NCBI GenBank assembly: GCA_965226695.1
Contig: OZ245405.1
Coordinates: 1,178,001 to 1,242,000 of the forward strand
Origin: CATOSD01 sp965226695
GTDB lineage: Bacteria; Chloroflexota; Dehalococcoidia; Lucifugimonadales; CATOSD01
DNA: 64,000 nt
Reading direction: 5' to 3'
Below, piece by piece: positions 53,232 through 62,304 of the stretch. The translations under genes were made by a program, and so were the position numbers. Positions within the stretch are counted from its first letter, which is position 1, and every line of letters starts with the position of its first letter. The notes under the pieces are model-generated. The model searched no databases. It was not told the DNA's origin and saw nothing but the letters and a program-made list of their open reading frames with translations.

Positions 53232-54215
53232 CTAACCGGCCGCGCCCACCCTGGCGGCCCAGCGCGGCTGGTCGCAGATGTGCCCGAGAAACTCCAGAAT
53301 GGTGTGAGCGGCCAAGTAGGACGTGATGCCGGTGCCTACGTCGAGCTGCGGGTTCACCTCGACCAGGTCGAAGCCGACGACGTTGGTGTGCTCGGCGATG
53401 GCGACGAGCGCGTCGCGCAGCTCCGCGTAGGTCATGCCGTTCGGTTCGGCGGACACGCAGCCGGGCACGAGCGGCAGGTCCAGCACGTCGATGTCTATGC
53501 TCACGTAGCAGTTGGCGTCGCGCGGGATCGGCTCCACGATCCCAGGTCCGCCGAGTTCCCGCGTCTCGGACATGCCTATTACGCGGTTGCCGTCGTTCAC
53601 CGAGTCCTGCAAATGCTCGCGGTTGTTGCGCAGGCTGCGTATGCCCACCTGCGTCAGGCTTTCCACGTGGTCCATGTGGTAAATATGCCTGAAGGCGTGG
53701 CCGTTGGTGTACTCGAAACCGTGCATGAACGGAGCATAATCTATGTGCGCGTCGAAGTGGACTACGTGGAGCGGCTCGTCGTAGGCGCGCACCACCGGGA
53801 AGGTGATGGCGTGGTCGCCGCCCAGCACCACCGGAAGCGCGCCCTTGTCGAGAATGCGCCGCGTGAGGGTTGTAATATTGGCGAAGGTCTGCTCGACGTT
53901 GGTCGGCAGCACGTCGGCATCGCCCACGTCCACTATGCGGCGGTTGGTCAGCTCGCGTTCCAGGAAGACCTTGTCTTCGTCCTGGTCAAAGTACCCGCGC
54001 GGGCCAAACCGCAGCGAGTGCTCGCGTATGCCCCTGGGGCCAAAGCGCGCGCCGGGCAGGAACGGGGAGCCTTCGTCGGTCGGGGCGCCCATCACCGCGA
54101 TGTCGGCGTCCATGGAGTCCAGATTGGTGCAGATCTCGGAGCGCAGGAACGACGGTATGCCCACGAACGGGTACGATCGCCCGGGGCCGGCTTGTTGTTG
54201 GTTATCGTTGGCCAT
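53232..54215 (-). CDS. Agmatinase/ureohydrolase family protein
   Basis: Protein of 327 residues. The manganese site of the arginase fold is complete: VVLGGDHAITFPVV, VVHFDAHIDYAP, SIDIDVLDLPLVPGC and a late GFDLVEVNPQLDVG. Length and 'GAPTDEGSPFLPGARFGPRGIREHS' fit agmatinase/guanidinobutyrase-like enzymes, which release urea from guanidino compounds. It could feed nitrogen metabolism with the neighbouring amide hydrolases. The next gene downstream on the strand is the MFS transporter, 28 bases away. Confidence 0.93.
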   Translation of the reverse strand: MANDNQQQAGPGRSYPFVGIPSFLRSEICTNLDSMDADIAVMGAPTDEGSPFLPGARFGPRGIREHSLRFGPRGYFDQDEDKVFLERELTNRRIVDVGDADVLPTNVEQTFANITTLTRRILDKGALPVVLGGDHAITFPVVRAYDEPLHVVHFDAHIDYAPFMHGFEYTNGHAFRHIYHMDHVESLTQVGIRSLRNNREHLQDSVNDGNRVIGMSETRELGGPGIVEPIPRDANCYVSIDIDVLDLPLVPGCVSAEPNGMTYAELRDALVAIAEHTNVVGFDLVEVNPQLDVGTGITSYLAAHTILEFLGHICDQPRWAARVGAAG

Positions 54216-54244
54216 GGTTTTGTCCTTTCTCTCTTCAGCGCCTT

Positions 54245-54332
54245 CACCCCCATCCCCGTATCGAGTACGGGGCCGGCTCTAACCCTTCGGCAAGCTCAGG
54301 GCAGGCTCTTCCCCTATCAAGGGGGAAGGGAA
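54245..54332. repeat. Main dispersed repeat, longest form seen
   Basis: CACCCCCATCCCCGTATCGA, GTACGGGGCCGGCTCTAACC, CTTCGGCAAGCTCAGGGCAG and GCTCTTCCCCTATCAAGGGGGAAG combine both inserts seen singly elsewhere. Its tail (AATTTTGGAAGGCTTGTTCC, 54331-54350) resembles 12352-12371. Confidence 0.85.
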
Positions 54333-54367
54333 TTTTGGAAGGCTTGTTCCCGATACATAGGCCCCGG

Positions 54368-55360
54368 CTACACGCCCGCGGCGTGCCCCGGCGCGAGGTA
54401 GCGCACCGCAAGCGGCGTGAGCCGGCCCTCCACGGTAACGTACTCGCCCGGCTCCATGCCGCCGAGCGAAAACGGCACGTACCTTCCCCACGACCGGTCC
54501 TGGTAAAGCTGCTCCTCGCCGTACTCCGCCGGGCCGCCGCAGGGCCAGCCGTAGCAGTAGTACATCACACCCTCTGCCGGCTGGAGTATCTCGGAGCTCA
54601 CGCTACCCCCGCGGGTCTCCGAACCGGGCCGCTTGGTGTGGCCGTGCGCACAGATGCTCCAGCCCGTTTCCTCCAGCGTCGAGTGGTCGCGGAAGCAAGA
54701 CGCCAGGTAGGCCGGGTCGATGGACCCGGCGCCCTCCGCCATCAGCATGGTGATGCGGTCGTAGCGTACCACGGTCGAGTCGCCGTCCGCCGGCGTGTGG
54801 GCGATCTGCGACATCTCAGGCGATATCCAGTGGTTCGAGCGGCCTATCCAGCCGTCGGTGGTGCGGGTCTCTATGTTGAGCGACCGGGTGCTCACCTCGG
54901 CAAGGGCAACCTCGCCGCCGGAGTCGGCGAGCAGGAAGTTGCCGTGAATCGCCCTGGGATAGGACTCCAGCAGGCCGATTGCGTCCTCCACCGACGCGGC
55001 CTGGCTCAGCAGCAGGTCGCCGAATCGGTAGAAGGGCACGCCCACCGCGCGTTTGCTGTCAGGCTCTATGTCCGGGTCCGGGCGGGCCCCCGACCAGGTG
55101 TACGCGAAGCCCTTCTCGTTGAGCCCGCGGGTGTGCATGTGGTTGAAGTCGGCCACGGTGTTCGGGTCTTGGGACACTATCTGGGTGCCGACGTACCGGT
55201 AGCCGTCCGGCGGTTCTTCCACCACCAGCCGCGTTCGGGTAGTGAACGGGTCGTCGCTGGTGCTGCCAATCAGCGCCCGTCCGTCGGCGCTGCACGCGCC
55301 AGTCGCCCCGGCGGTGGTGCAGTTGTCGGGCAAAGGTGAAGAGAGTCGTTGTCCAGGCAT
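54368..55360 (-). CDS. Ntn-hydrolase, acyl-CoA:6-aminopenicillanate acyltransferase (C45)-like
   Basis: Protein of 330 residues. PLPDNCTTAGATGACSADGRALIGSTSDDPFTTRTRLVV fits peptidase family C45 / linear amide C-N hydrolases, with Cys at about 14 (NCTT) as the probable nucleophile that becomes N-terminal by self-cleavage, and GACSADG the oxyanion strand. Later GLNEKGFAYTWSG, AIGLLESYPRAIHGNFLLADSGGEVALAEVS and GRSNHW are family motifs. Such enzymes hydrolyse or transfer acyl groups on amide bonds. The ATG at 55358 is preceded by GGGGG; a longer frame upstream lacks homology. Confidence 0.82.
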   Translation of the reverse strand: MPGQRLSSPLPDNCTTAGATGACSADGRALIGSTSDDPFTTRTRLVVEEPPDGYRYVGTQIVSQDPNTVADFNHMHTRGLNEKGFAYTWSGARPDPDIEPDSKRAVGVPFYRFGDLLLSQAASVEDAIGLLESYPRAIHGNFLLADSGGEVALAEVSTRSLNIETRTTDGWIGRSNHWISPEMSQIAHTPADGDSTVVRYDRITMLMAEGAGSIDPAYLASCFRDHSTLEETGWSICAHGHTKRPGSETRGGSVSSEILQPAEGVMYYCYGWPCGGPAEYGEEQLYQDRSWGRYVPFSLGGMEPGEYVTVEGRLTPLAVRYLAPGHAAGV

Positions 55361-55440
55361 GGCGATGCCCCCTTCCCGGTTCGTGAGTGCGCCTATCATA
55401 ACACTTCTGGCGGGCCGCCAATGCCGCGAGAACAGGAGCG

Positions 55441-56415
55441 CTAGCGCCCGACCACCGCGAGCAGAGCCCGCTCCAGCTCGTCGAGCGTGGCGAAGCCCTC
55501 GAACTTGGCGGCCACCAGGCCGTCGCTGCCGACAACGAACGTCCACGGCTCACTGGGAAGGCCCCACTCGGCGACCGCGGGCGCGATCCTGGCGTTGGAC
55601 AGATCGCCCTCGATCTCGTGCGGGTTGTCGTACACCTCGACGTGGATGAAGTTCGCCCGGACCGAGTACCGCTCTCTGGCTTGCTTCAGCACGTCGAGCT
55701 GCGGGCCGCACGTGGCCGTGGTGCAGTAGGCGGGCGTCGAGAAGACGACCACCAGCGGCTCGCCCGACGTGACGGCCTCCGCGATGGTCATCGTGTACAA
55801 CTCGGAGTCGGGCTGCGGGTCGGACGTCAGCTCGCTCATCTCCGGTGTGTCAGACAGCGTCTTGCTCTCGGTGAGCGGCGCCGGAGCTCCCAGGGCGGGC
55901 GTAAGGCTCTGTTCGCGGACGGACACCCGCGCGGAGGCGGAAGACACCGCGCCGTCCGGCAGTTCTACGCTGACGCCCAGGCCCCAGTCGCCGGCCCTGT
56001 CGAAGCTCAGCCGCACGGTGTACGCGCCGCGGCCGCGCTCATCCCAATCGCGGTACGTGGCGGCAACGGTCTCGACAGGGCCTTCCTGGCCAGTGGGGAC
56101 TAGGTAGTACGTCTGCACGCGAACGCCGTCTGCCTGGCGCACAGGCCCTGAACCGGAGCGAATCAGGGCGAACACGACGCGGTTGCCGCCAACGCTCAGG
56201 TCGGTCGAGGCCAGGAGCATCCGCGGGTCGGCGGCCTCCCGGGCGGGCGTGGCGGCGTCCGGCGGTGTCTGGGTCGGGCCGGCGGTCGGGGCGGGCGCGT
56301 CGTCGGCGCCGCAGGCCGCCAGCAGCACGAGGAGAGCGAGAAGCACGGGGAGGACTCGCCAGAGGCAAGGGGTGGTGCGTCGGGCGAGGGTTGAGGCGGT
56401 CACGGTTGTGCACAT
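55441..56415 (-). CDS. Redoxin-domain lipoprotein
   Basis: Protein of 324 residues. WRVLPVLLALLVLLAACGADDAP is a lipoprotein signal with Cys at about 35 and a Thr/Pro/Ala linker. Residues 60-175 form a beta-rich domain (LLASTDLSVGGNRVVFALIRSG, VRLSFDRAGDWGLGVSVELPDG), resembling the YtkA/FixH-like or Ig-like group. The C-terminal 130 residues are thioredoxin-like: PLVVVFSTPAYCTTATCGPQLDVLKQ with a CxxxxC pair, and PWTFVVGSDGLVAAKFEGFATLDELERAL. Probably an extracytoplasmic thiol protein of the SCO1/TlpA type; partner unknown. Confidence 0.83.
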   Translation of the reverse strand: MCTTVTASTLARRTTPCLWRVLPVLLALLVLLAACGADDAPAPTAGPTQTPPDAATPAREAADPRMLLASTDLSVGGNRVVFALIRSGSGPVRQADGVRVQTYYLVPTGQEGPVETVAATYRDWDERGRGAYTVRLSFDRAGDWGLGVSVELPDGAVSSASARVSVREQSLTPALGAPAPLTESKTLSDTPEMSELTSDPQPDSELYTMTIAEAVTSGEPLVVVFSTPAYCTTATCGPQLDVLKQARERYSVRANFIHVEVYDNPHEIEGDLSNARIAPAVAEWGLPSEPWTFVVGSDGLVAAKFEGFATLDELERALLAVVGR

Positions 56416-56427
56416 GGGGTGCGTCCT

Positions 56428-57183
56428 CTATCCTTGCTCGCCGCGCGTGCCCACCCGCGCGCTGTCGTACGCTCCGCGCTGCGAGCGCCAGCGCACCAGC
56501 AGCGCGTCTCGTAGCATTTGGAACGAGTCCACGGCGGGCCTCACCTTACTCTCCGGCTTGTATCGCCAGTCGATGGGCAGTTCCAGCACACGATAGCCTC
56601 GCTTGAGGGCCAGGTGCAGTATCTCCACGTCGAAGCCCCAGCCCGGCACGCGCTGGATGCCGAAGAGGTCCTCGGCGGCCGCGGCCCGAAAGCACTTGAA
56701 GCCGCACTGGGTGTCCTGTATGCCCGGAACCGCGATGGCCTTGACCGACCAGTTGAACACGCGGCCCATGACGTGTCGCAGCGCCGGCTCGTCGAAACGG
56801 CGCGCGCCTTCGGCCTCCCGCGAGCCGATCACCACGTCGTAGCCGTCGTCCATGCGCTGCAGGAAGTCGTCTAGGTGGGATATGGGCATGGCAAGGTCGG
56901 CGTCGCACATGAAGCGCAACCGGCCGCGAGCGGCCAGCATTCCGCGCCGCACGGCCCAGCCCTTGCCGGCGTGGCGTATGGACTCGACGCGCACGCGGCT
57001 GTCCCCGCGCGCCCACGAGCGCACCAGGTTGCCGGTGCCGTCGGAGCTGCCGTCGTCCACCACGACTATCTCCCACGAGAACGGCTCGGCGGACAGGTGA
57101 CCGGCCACCGCGTCGAGGGTAGCGACGATGCGCGTAGCCTCGTCGTAGGCGGGTATGACGACCGAGAGGTGTGGGCTGGTCAA
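56428..57183 (-). CDS. Family 2 glycosyltransferase, dolichyl-phosphate glucosyltransferase-like
   Basis: Protein of 251 residues. LSVVIPAYDEATRIVATLDAV and EIVVVDDGSSDGTGNLVRSW are the GT-A nucleotide-sugar site (VDDGSxDGT). FMCDADLAMPISHLDDFL has the metal-binding DAD. GIQDTQCGFKCFRAAAAEDLF, then WGFDVEILHLALKRGYRVLELPIDWRYKPESKV, is typical of the Alg5/ DPG-synthase group. No membrane span, so it acts at the cytoplasmic face using a lipid-phosphate acceptor. Sits directly before the redoxin lipoprotein gene on the same strand. Confidence 0.92.
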   Translation of the reverse strand: MTSPHLSVVIPAYDEATRIVATLDAVAGHLSAEPFSWEIVVVDDGSSDGTGNLVRSWARGDSRVRVESIRHAGKGWAVRRGMLAARGRLRFMCDADLAMPISHLDDFLQRMDDGYDVVIGSREAEGARRFDEPALRHVMGRVFNWSVKAIAVPGIQDTQCGFKCFRAAAAEDLFGIQRVPGWGFDVEILHLALKRGYRVLELPIDWRYKPESKVRPAVDSFQMLRDALLVRWRSQRGAYDSARVGTRGEQG

Positions 57184-57219
57184 GAGGTGCTCGGGCCGCG
57201 GTGGTCCCGCGGCGGCCGC

Positions 57220-58461
57220 CTACGCGACCTGTGTGGGCCTGTCGAGGTGAAACGAGTCGTGCAGGGCGCGCGCGGCCATGGCCACCTGGGCCTCGTCGAC
57301 GATGCAGGTGATGCGTATCTCGGACGTGGTTATCATGTCGATGTTGATGCTATTGTTCGCCAGGGTGCGGAACATGGTGGAGGCATAGCCGGGGGCGTCC
57401 TGCATTCCGGTGCCCACGATGCTGAGCTTGGCGAGGTTGTCCGCGCTTACCACCTCGCCGTTGCCGAGCTGCCGGGCCACGAGGCGCGTAACTTCCAGCG
57501 CGCGCCCCAGGTCGGTGCGCTTGACCGTGAAGGTCATGTCTGTGGTGCCGTCGACGCTGGCGTTCTGCACGATGACGTCCACGCTGACGTCGGCCTCGCT
57601 GAGCGGCTCGAACAGGCCGGCAGCGATGCCCGGCCTGTCGACCACGCCGCGGACGGTGATCTTGGCGACGTTGGTGTCGACGGCGATGCCTCTGATGCGG
57701 TTTCTTATCTCGCCGACGGTTGTGTTCATATCCACTCCTTCGTGAATGAGAGTGCCCGGCGCATCGGAGAAGCTGGATGCGACCAGGATGGGGACCTTGT
57801 AGAACATGCCCATCTCAATCGATCGCGCGTTCATCTTCGCGCCATAGCTGGCGAGCTCCAGCATCTCTTCGTAGTCCACCTCGTCCAGCTTGCGGGCTTT
57901 GGGCACCAGCCTGGGGTCGGCGGTGTAGATGCCCTCGACGTCGGTGTACACCTCGCAGCGCGCTGCTTCCAGGCTGGCGGCGAGCGCGACCGCGGTGGTG
58001 TCGGAACCGCCGCGCCCCAACGTGGTAGTGTCCAGGTCCTCGGTGATGCCCTGGAAGCCCGCCACGATGACTATGCGGCCCAGCTCCAGCTCGCGCGCGA
58101 CCCGTTTGGGCTGCATCAGTGCTATGCGGGCACGCCCGTAGCTGGTGTCGGTGCGTATGCCGGCCTGCGCGCCGCTCAGGCTGATGGCCTCGTAGCCCAG
58201 CGTGCGCAGGGCCATGGCTATCAGCGTGCAGGAAACCAGCTCGCCCGTGGAGAGCAGCAGGTCGAGCTCTCGAGGCTCCGGCCGGCCCGAAACCTGGCCC
58301 GCCAGCTCGATGAGCTCGTCGGTGGTGTCGCCCATGGCCGAGACCACGCTGACGACGTCGTTGCCGGCGTCGCGCGTCCGCCCGATTCGCTCAGCCACGT
58401 TTCGAATCTTGGCGGCGTCGGCCAGCGAGCTTCCGCCATACTTCTGGACTATCAGGGACAA
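57220..58461 (-). CDS. lysC: Aspartate kinase
   Basis: Protein of 413 residues that phosphorylates aspartate, the first step toward lysine, methionine and threonine. LIVQKYGGSSLADAAKIRNVAERI is the signature (KYGGTS), LSTGELVSCTLIAMAL and GFQGITEDLDTTTLGRGGSDTTAVALAASL the kinase core. Two C-terminal ACT domains follow (RGIAVDTNVAKITVRGVVDRPGIAAGLFEPL and LSIVGTGMQDAPGYASTMFRTLANNSINIDMITTSEI), which bind feedback inhibitors. It lies next to thrB on the same strand. Confidence 0.96.
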   Translation of the reverse strand: MSLIVQKYGGSSLADAAKIRNVAERIGRTRDAGNDVVSVVSAMGDTTDELIELAGQVSGRPEPRELDLLLSTGELVSCTLIAMALRTLGYEAISLSGAQAGIRTDTSYGRARIALMQPKRVARELELGRIVIVAGFQGITEDLDTTTLGRGGSDTTAVALAASLEAARCEVYTDVEGIYTADPRLVPKARKLDEVDYEEMLELASYGAKMNARSIEMGMFYKVPILVASSFSDAPGTLIHEGVDMNTTVGEIRNRIRGIAVDTNVAKITVRGVVDRPGIAAGLFEPLSEADVSVDVIVQNASVDGTTDMTFTVKRTDLGRALEVTRLVARQLGNGEVVSADNLAKLSIVGTGMQDAPGYASTMFRTLANNSINIDMITTSEIRITCIVDEAQVAMAARALHDSFHLDRPTQVA

Positions 58462-58543
58462 GACTTCTCCTCTTGGCGGCGAGGCTCCCGGACCGTTCCG
58501 AGATGTCGCCGGGCCGGCGTTTCGCGGACCTGTCCGGCGGGCG

Positions 58544-59458
58544 TCACCCGCTCTCCTGGACGTGCGCGCCCTTGGCGGTCGGTTTGGTGACCAGGATCGA
58601 TCCTCCCACGCCCGACTTTGCCGCTATGTCGGCCATTTCGTAACCAATTGTATACTCCCGGCCCCTGGTCAACGCCAGCACGCTCGATCCCGCGCCGGAG
58701 AGGAACACGCCCAGCGCGCCGGCGTCGCGGGCCGCGCGGAATATGTTGCGCATGGGGTGGAAGATGGCCTGCCGCGCGGGCTGGTGCAAGCGGTCTCCGG
58801 TGGCGACGTCCAGGTGCGCCAGGTCTCCGGTGGCGAAGGCTCGCACCAGCAGCGCGGCCCGGCTTATGTTGTAGACTGCGTCGCTGCGGGGCACCTCCGC
58901 CGGCAGCAGGTCGCGGGCCTCGCTCGTCGGCATCGCGACGTCCGGCACGAACAACACGGCCATCAGGTCGTCGGGCACGGGCACCGGCGCCGACAGCAGC
59001 ACGCCGCTGTCATCCCTGGCGACAATCTGGCAGCCGCCGAACAGCGCTGGCGCGGCGTTGTCCGGGTGGCCCTCCAGCCTGGCGGCTAGCTCCAGCAGCT
59101 CCAGCCGCGAAAGGCGGTCGCCGCGCATTTCGTTGGCGGCCACCAGGCCGGCCACCGCCGCCGCGGAGCTGCTACCCAGTCCCCTGCCCAGCGGAATCCG
59201 ATTGTCACAGGTGATCCGGACATCGGGCGCAGGCTCGCCCGCACCCTCGAACAGCAGGCTGAAGCCGCGGTACACCAGGTTCGTGGCGTCCTCGGGCACC
59301 TCGCCCGCCCCCTCTCCGTTAACCTCGATACGGAGGGGGCCGCGGTGCCTTTCCACGCGAACGCTGTTCCACACGTCCAACGCCATGCCCAGGCAGTCGA
59401 AGCCCGGGCCCATGTTCGCGGTAGTCGCGGGAACGCGCACGCAAACTAGGTCTCTCAT
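58544..59458 (-). CDS. thrB: Homoserine kinase
   Basis: Protein of 304 residues, a GHMP kinase that phosphorylates homoserine on the way to threonine. VRVPATTANMGPGFDCLGMALDVWN is the N-terminal signature, IPLGRGLGSSSAAAVAGLVAANEM the ATP loop, GHPDNAAPALFGGCQIVA the GHPDN motif, and GVFLSGAGSSVLALT the C-terminal glycine-rich loop. 82 bases separate it from lysC downstream, so the two probably form a threonine-branch operon. A homoserine dehydrogenase gene is not in the window. Confidence 0.95.
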   Translation of the reverse strand: MRDLVCVRVPATTANMGPGFDCLGMALDVWNSVRVERHRGPLRIEVNGEGAGEVPEDATNLVYRGFSLLFEGAGEPAPDVRITCDNRIPLGRGLGSSSAAAVAGLVAANEMRGDRLSRLELLELAARLEGHPDNAAPALFGGCQIVARDDSGVLLSAPVPVPDDLMAVLFVPDVAMPTSEARDLLPAEVPRSDAVYNISRAALLVRAFATGDLAHLDVATGDRLHQPARQAIFHPMRNIFRAARDAGALGVFLSGAGSSVLALTRGREYTIGYEMADIAAKSGVGGSILVTKPTAKGAHVQESG

Positions 59459-59538
59459 ATCAAACGCAGCAGATTATAGCACAGCCGGCGTCCTCTTCCG
59501 TAGCCGCGGGGACGCGAAACCAGGGTCTTTTCATTTTC

Positions 59539-59747
59539 ACCCTGAGCGTAGCCGAAGGGTCTAAAGTCCTTGCCTGCATCCCCTTCTTCATACTAGAGCC
59601 GAGTCCGTGTCGAGTGATTTTAGATTCTTCGCCTTCGGCTCAGAATGACATTTCCCGATAATGAAAAGACCCTGGACGCGAAACACCCCCATCCCCGTAT
59701 CGAGTACGGGGCAGGCTCTAACCTTCCCCCGTCGAGGGGGAAGGGAC
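59539..59747. repeat. Three different palindromic repeats in tandem
   Basis: CACCCTGAGCGTAGCCGAAG plus GGT (59539-59560) has arms ACCCT/AGGGT. ATTCTTCGCCTTCGGCTCAG plus AATGAC (59623-59649) has arms ATTCT/AGAAT. CACCCCCATCCCCGTATCGA, GTACGGGGCAGGCTCTAACC and CTTCCCCCGTCGAGGGGGAAG (59684-59745) is the best-preserved long copy of the main repeat. The gap is otherwise empty. Confidence 0.8.
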
Positions 59748-59847
59748 TGCGCGGGGCGCCGTGGGGCTTGTGGTAGAATCGAACGGACACCGAATGGGCC
59801 GTTCGGGCGGTCGCGAACGATGCGAGCGCAGACGGCGAGGGGACCGC

Positions 59848-62304
59848 ATGGCGACTCAAGAGGGCATAGCCGAGCACGAGGGGACGGGTCTCCGCGACAG
59901 CCCCAGGGCGGGCGCACCGTTCGCGGAGGACCTGCGCGCAGAGTCGATGAAGGCGCTCGATTTCCACGAGCTGCGTCGGCAGGTGGCCAACCGCGTGACA
60001 TTCTTCCCCGCGCGCGAACGCGCCTTGGAGATGGCGCCCTCGTACAGCCCCCTGGAGGTGGATGAGCTTCAGCGCGAGACGTCAGAGGCGGTCGCGCTGC
60101 TCGAGGACGTGGGAGGCGTCGACCTTCACCTTGCGGTTGACACCTCGGATTACGTCGCGAGGGCGGGCATCGGCGGCGTGCTGACCGGCGGGGAGCTGCT
60201 GTCGGTGGCCGACGCCCTCGAGGTACACTCCCGGGCCGTAGCCGCCGTGGGGAGGCTACGCGCGAAACCTCCGCTGCTCTCGGACATCGTCGCGGGCATA
60301 CCGGAGCTGAGCGAGCTTCGCCGCCAGATTCGCAAGAAGATCGACGCGCGAGGCAAAGTGGCGGACGACGCCACGCCGTCGCTGCGCGTGCTGCGCCGCC
60401 AGGTGCTACGGGCATACGACCGCGTCACCGAGACGCTGCACCGGCTCATACGCTCGGACTCCGGACGCGAGGCGCTACAGGAGTCGCTGGTCACAACCCG
60501 CAACGAACGAGTGGTGGTGCCGGTCAAGGCCGAGATGCGCTCCCGCATTCCCGGCATCGTCCATGACGCCTCCAACACCGGCGCGACATTGTACGTGGAG
60601 CCGTTCGCGACCGTGGACATGGGGAACGACTGGCGCGAGCTTGTGCTGGAGGAGGAGCGGGAGACACTGCGTGTGCTGCGCGACCTGTCGGCGCTGGTGG
60701 GGCAGCTCGCGGAGGACATCCGCCGCGGCGACGGCCTCACCGCGAAGCTCGACTTCATCCTGGCCAGGGCCCGCTTCGGCGCGGCCAACCGCTGCGTGGC
60801 GCTGCCTCCTCGCGCCACGCGGGGGCAAGAGGGCGCGCCCGACACGTCGCTGCGGCTGATCGGCGCGCGCCATCCGCTGCTGGGCCGGGGAGCCGTCCCC
60901 ATCGACCTTACGATTGGACCAGGCTGGTGCGTGCTGGTCGTCACAGGCCCCAACACGGGCGGCAAGACCGTCGCCATGAAGACCGTCGGTCTGATGGCGC
61001 TCATGCACCAGTCGGGGCTCCAGGTGCCGGCCATCGAGGGCAGCTCTCTGCCGGTGTTCGACGGCATCTACGCCGACGTCGGCGACCACCAGAGCATCTC
61101 GGAGTCGGTATCCACGTTCAGCTCGCACATGCGAAACGTGGTGGGAATAATGGAGGCGGCCGGTCCGGGCTCGCTGGTGCTGCTCGACGAGCTGGGCGCG
61201 AGCACCGATCCGGAGGAGGGGGCCGCGCTCGGCCGGGCAGTGCTGGACCACCTGGCCGAAATTGGTGTCAGCACCATCGCCACCACCCACCACCGCCAGG
61301 TGGCAACCCACGCCGAAGCGTCGCCGTCGATGGGCAACGCCAGCGTGCAGCTCGACCCTTCCACGCTGGAGCCTACCTACGAGCTGACCATGGGCATACC
61401 CGGCAGAAGCTACGCGTTGTCGGTGGCAGCGCGGCTCGGGCTGAGTGACGAGATTATGGAGCGCGCCAAGTCCCTGATGGAACCCCAGCATCTCAGGTTC
61501 GAGGACTGGCTGCGGGAGCTGCAGGCCGACAGGACGCGGCTGCAGACCAGGCTGCGAGAGGCGGAGGAAACCCGCGCCGAGGCTGAGCGCGTGCGCCGCG
61601 AACTGCAGTCGCAAATGGACTACCTCGTCGAGCACAAGGACAGCATGATGCGCAGCACGCGGCGCGAGACGCTCCGGCGGTTCGAGGACGCACGGCGCAA
61701 GCTGCGGCGCATCGAGTCGGCCCTGGCGTGGACCGCCCCGGCGTCGGACGGTACGGTCCACCGCGCGCGAATCGCGGCTGCCAGGCTGGAGTTGGATGAC
61801 GCCGGCGTTCCGCCGCCCGCGCCGCCAACGCGTCGCGCCGCGGAACAGCGGCCCATCGCTGTTGGCGACAGCGTGGACGTTGGAGGACTGAACCTGGTCG
61901 GCAAGGTAGTCTCGCTGCCCGACCAGGGAAGTGAAGCGGAAGTCAACGTGGGCAGGGTGACGCTGCGGGTAGACCTGTCAAGGCTGTCTAAGGTGGAGCA
62001 GGCGCCCCCTGACCCGGAAAGCCAGGCGCCGGCGATTAGCTACGCACTCGCCCCTCCCCTGGGTACGCAGGAGCTCGACCTGCGGGGGCTGCGCGCCGAC
62101 GATGCCGTGATACGCCTGGATGAGTTTCTGGACGGTGCGATGCGGGACGGCCTCGGCTCCGTGCGTGTCATCCACGGGCGAGGCACCGGCGCGCTGCGCA
62201 ACGCGGTGCGCGAGCTCCTCGCGCGCCATACGCTGGTGCGCGAGTTTGGGCCGGAACCGCCGGAAGGGGGCGGCAACGGTGCAACCGCCGTAGAGTTGGC
62301 ATGA
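59848..62304 (+). CDS. mutS2: MutS2 family ATPase with Smr domain
   Basis: Protein of 818 residues. The MutS-type ATPase has Walker A VVTGPNTGGKTVAMKTVG (about 365-382), SVSTFSSHMRNVVGIME, Walker B LVLLDELGASTDPEEGAALGRA and STIATTHHRQVATHAE. A long coiled coil (about 555-645) and a KOW-like region follow. The C-terminal Smr domain, LDLRGLRADDAVIRLDEFLDGA to VRVIHGRGTGALRNAV (about 744-800), supplies a nuclease-like fold. MutS2 is linked to ribosome-collision rescue and suppression of recombination, not to mismatch repair. The ATG at 59848 has GAGGGGA upstream. The 3' end overlaps the next start by four bases. Confidence 0.96.
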   Translation: MATQEGIAEHEGTGLRDSPRAGAPFAEDLRAESMKALDFHELRRQVANRVTFFPARERALEMAPSYSPLEVDELQRETSEAVALLEDVGGVDLHLAVDTSDYVARAGIGGVLTGGELLSVADALEVHSRAVAAVGRLRAKPPLLSDIVAGIPELSELRRQIRKKIDARGKVADDATPSLRVLRRQVLRAYDRVTETLHRLIRSDSGREALQESLVTTRNERVVVPVKAEMRSRIPGIVHDASNTGATLYVEPFATVDMGNDWRELVLEEERETLRVLRDLSALVGQLAEDIRRGDGLTAKLDFILARARFGAANRCVALPPRATRGQEGAPDTSLRLIGARHPLLGRGAVPIDLTIGPGWCVLVVTGPNTGGKTVAMKTVGLMALMHQSGLQVPAIEGSSLPVFDGIYADVGDHQSISESVSTFSSHMRNVVGIMEAAGPGSLVLLDELGASTDPEEGAALGRAVLDHLAEIGVSTIATTHHRQVATHAEASPSMGNASVQLDPSTLEPTYELTMGIPGRSYALSVAARLGLSDEIMERAKSLMEPQHLRFEDWLRELQADRTRLQTRLREAEETRAEAERVRRELQSQMDYLVEHKDSMMRSTRRETLRRFEDARRKLRRIESALAWTAPASDGTVHRARIAAARLELDDAGVPPPAPPTRRAAEQRPIAVGDSVDVGGLNLVGKVVSLPDQGSEAEVNVGRVTLRVDLSRLSKVEQAPPDPESQAPAISYALAPPLGTQELDLRGLRADDAVIRLDEFLDGAMRDGLGSVRVIHGRGTGALRNAVRELLARHTLVREFGPEPPEGGGNGATAVELA

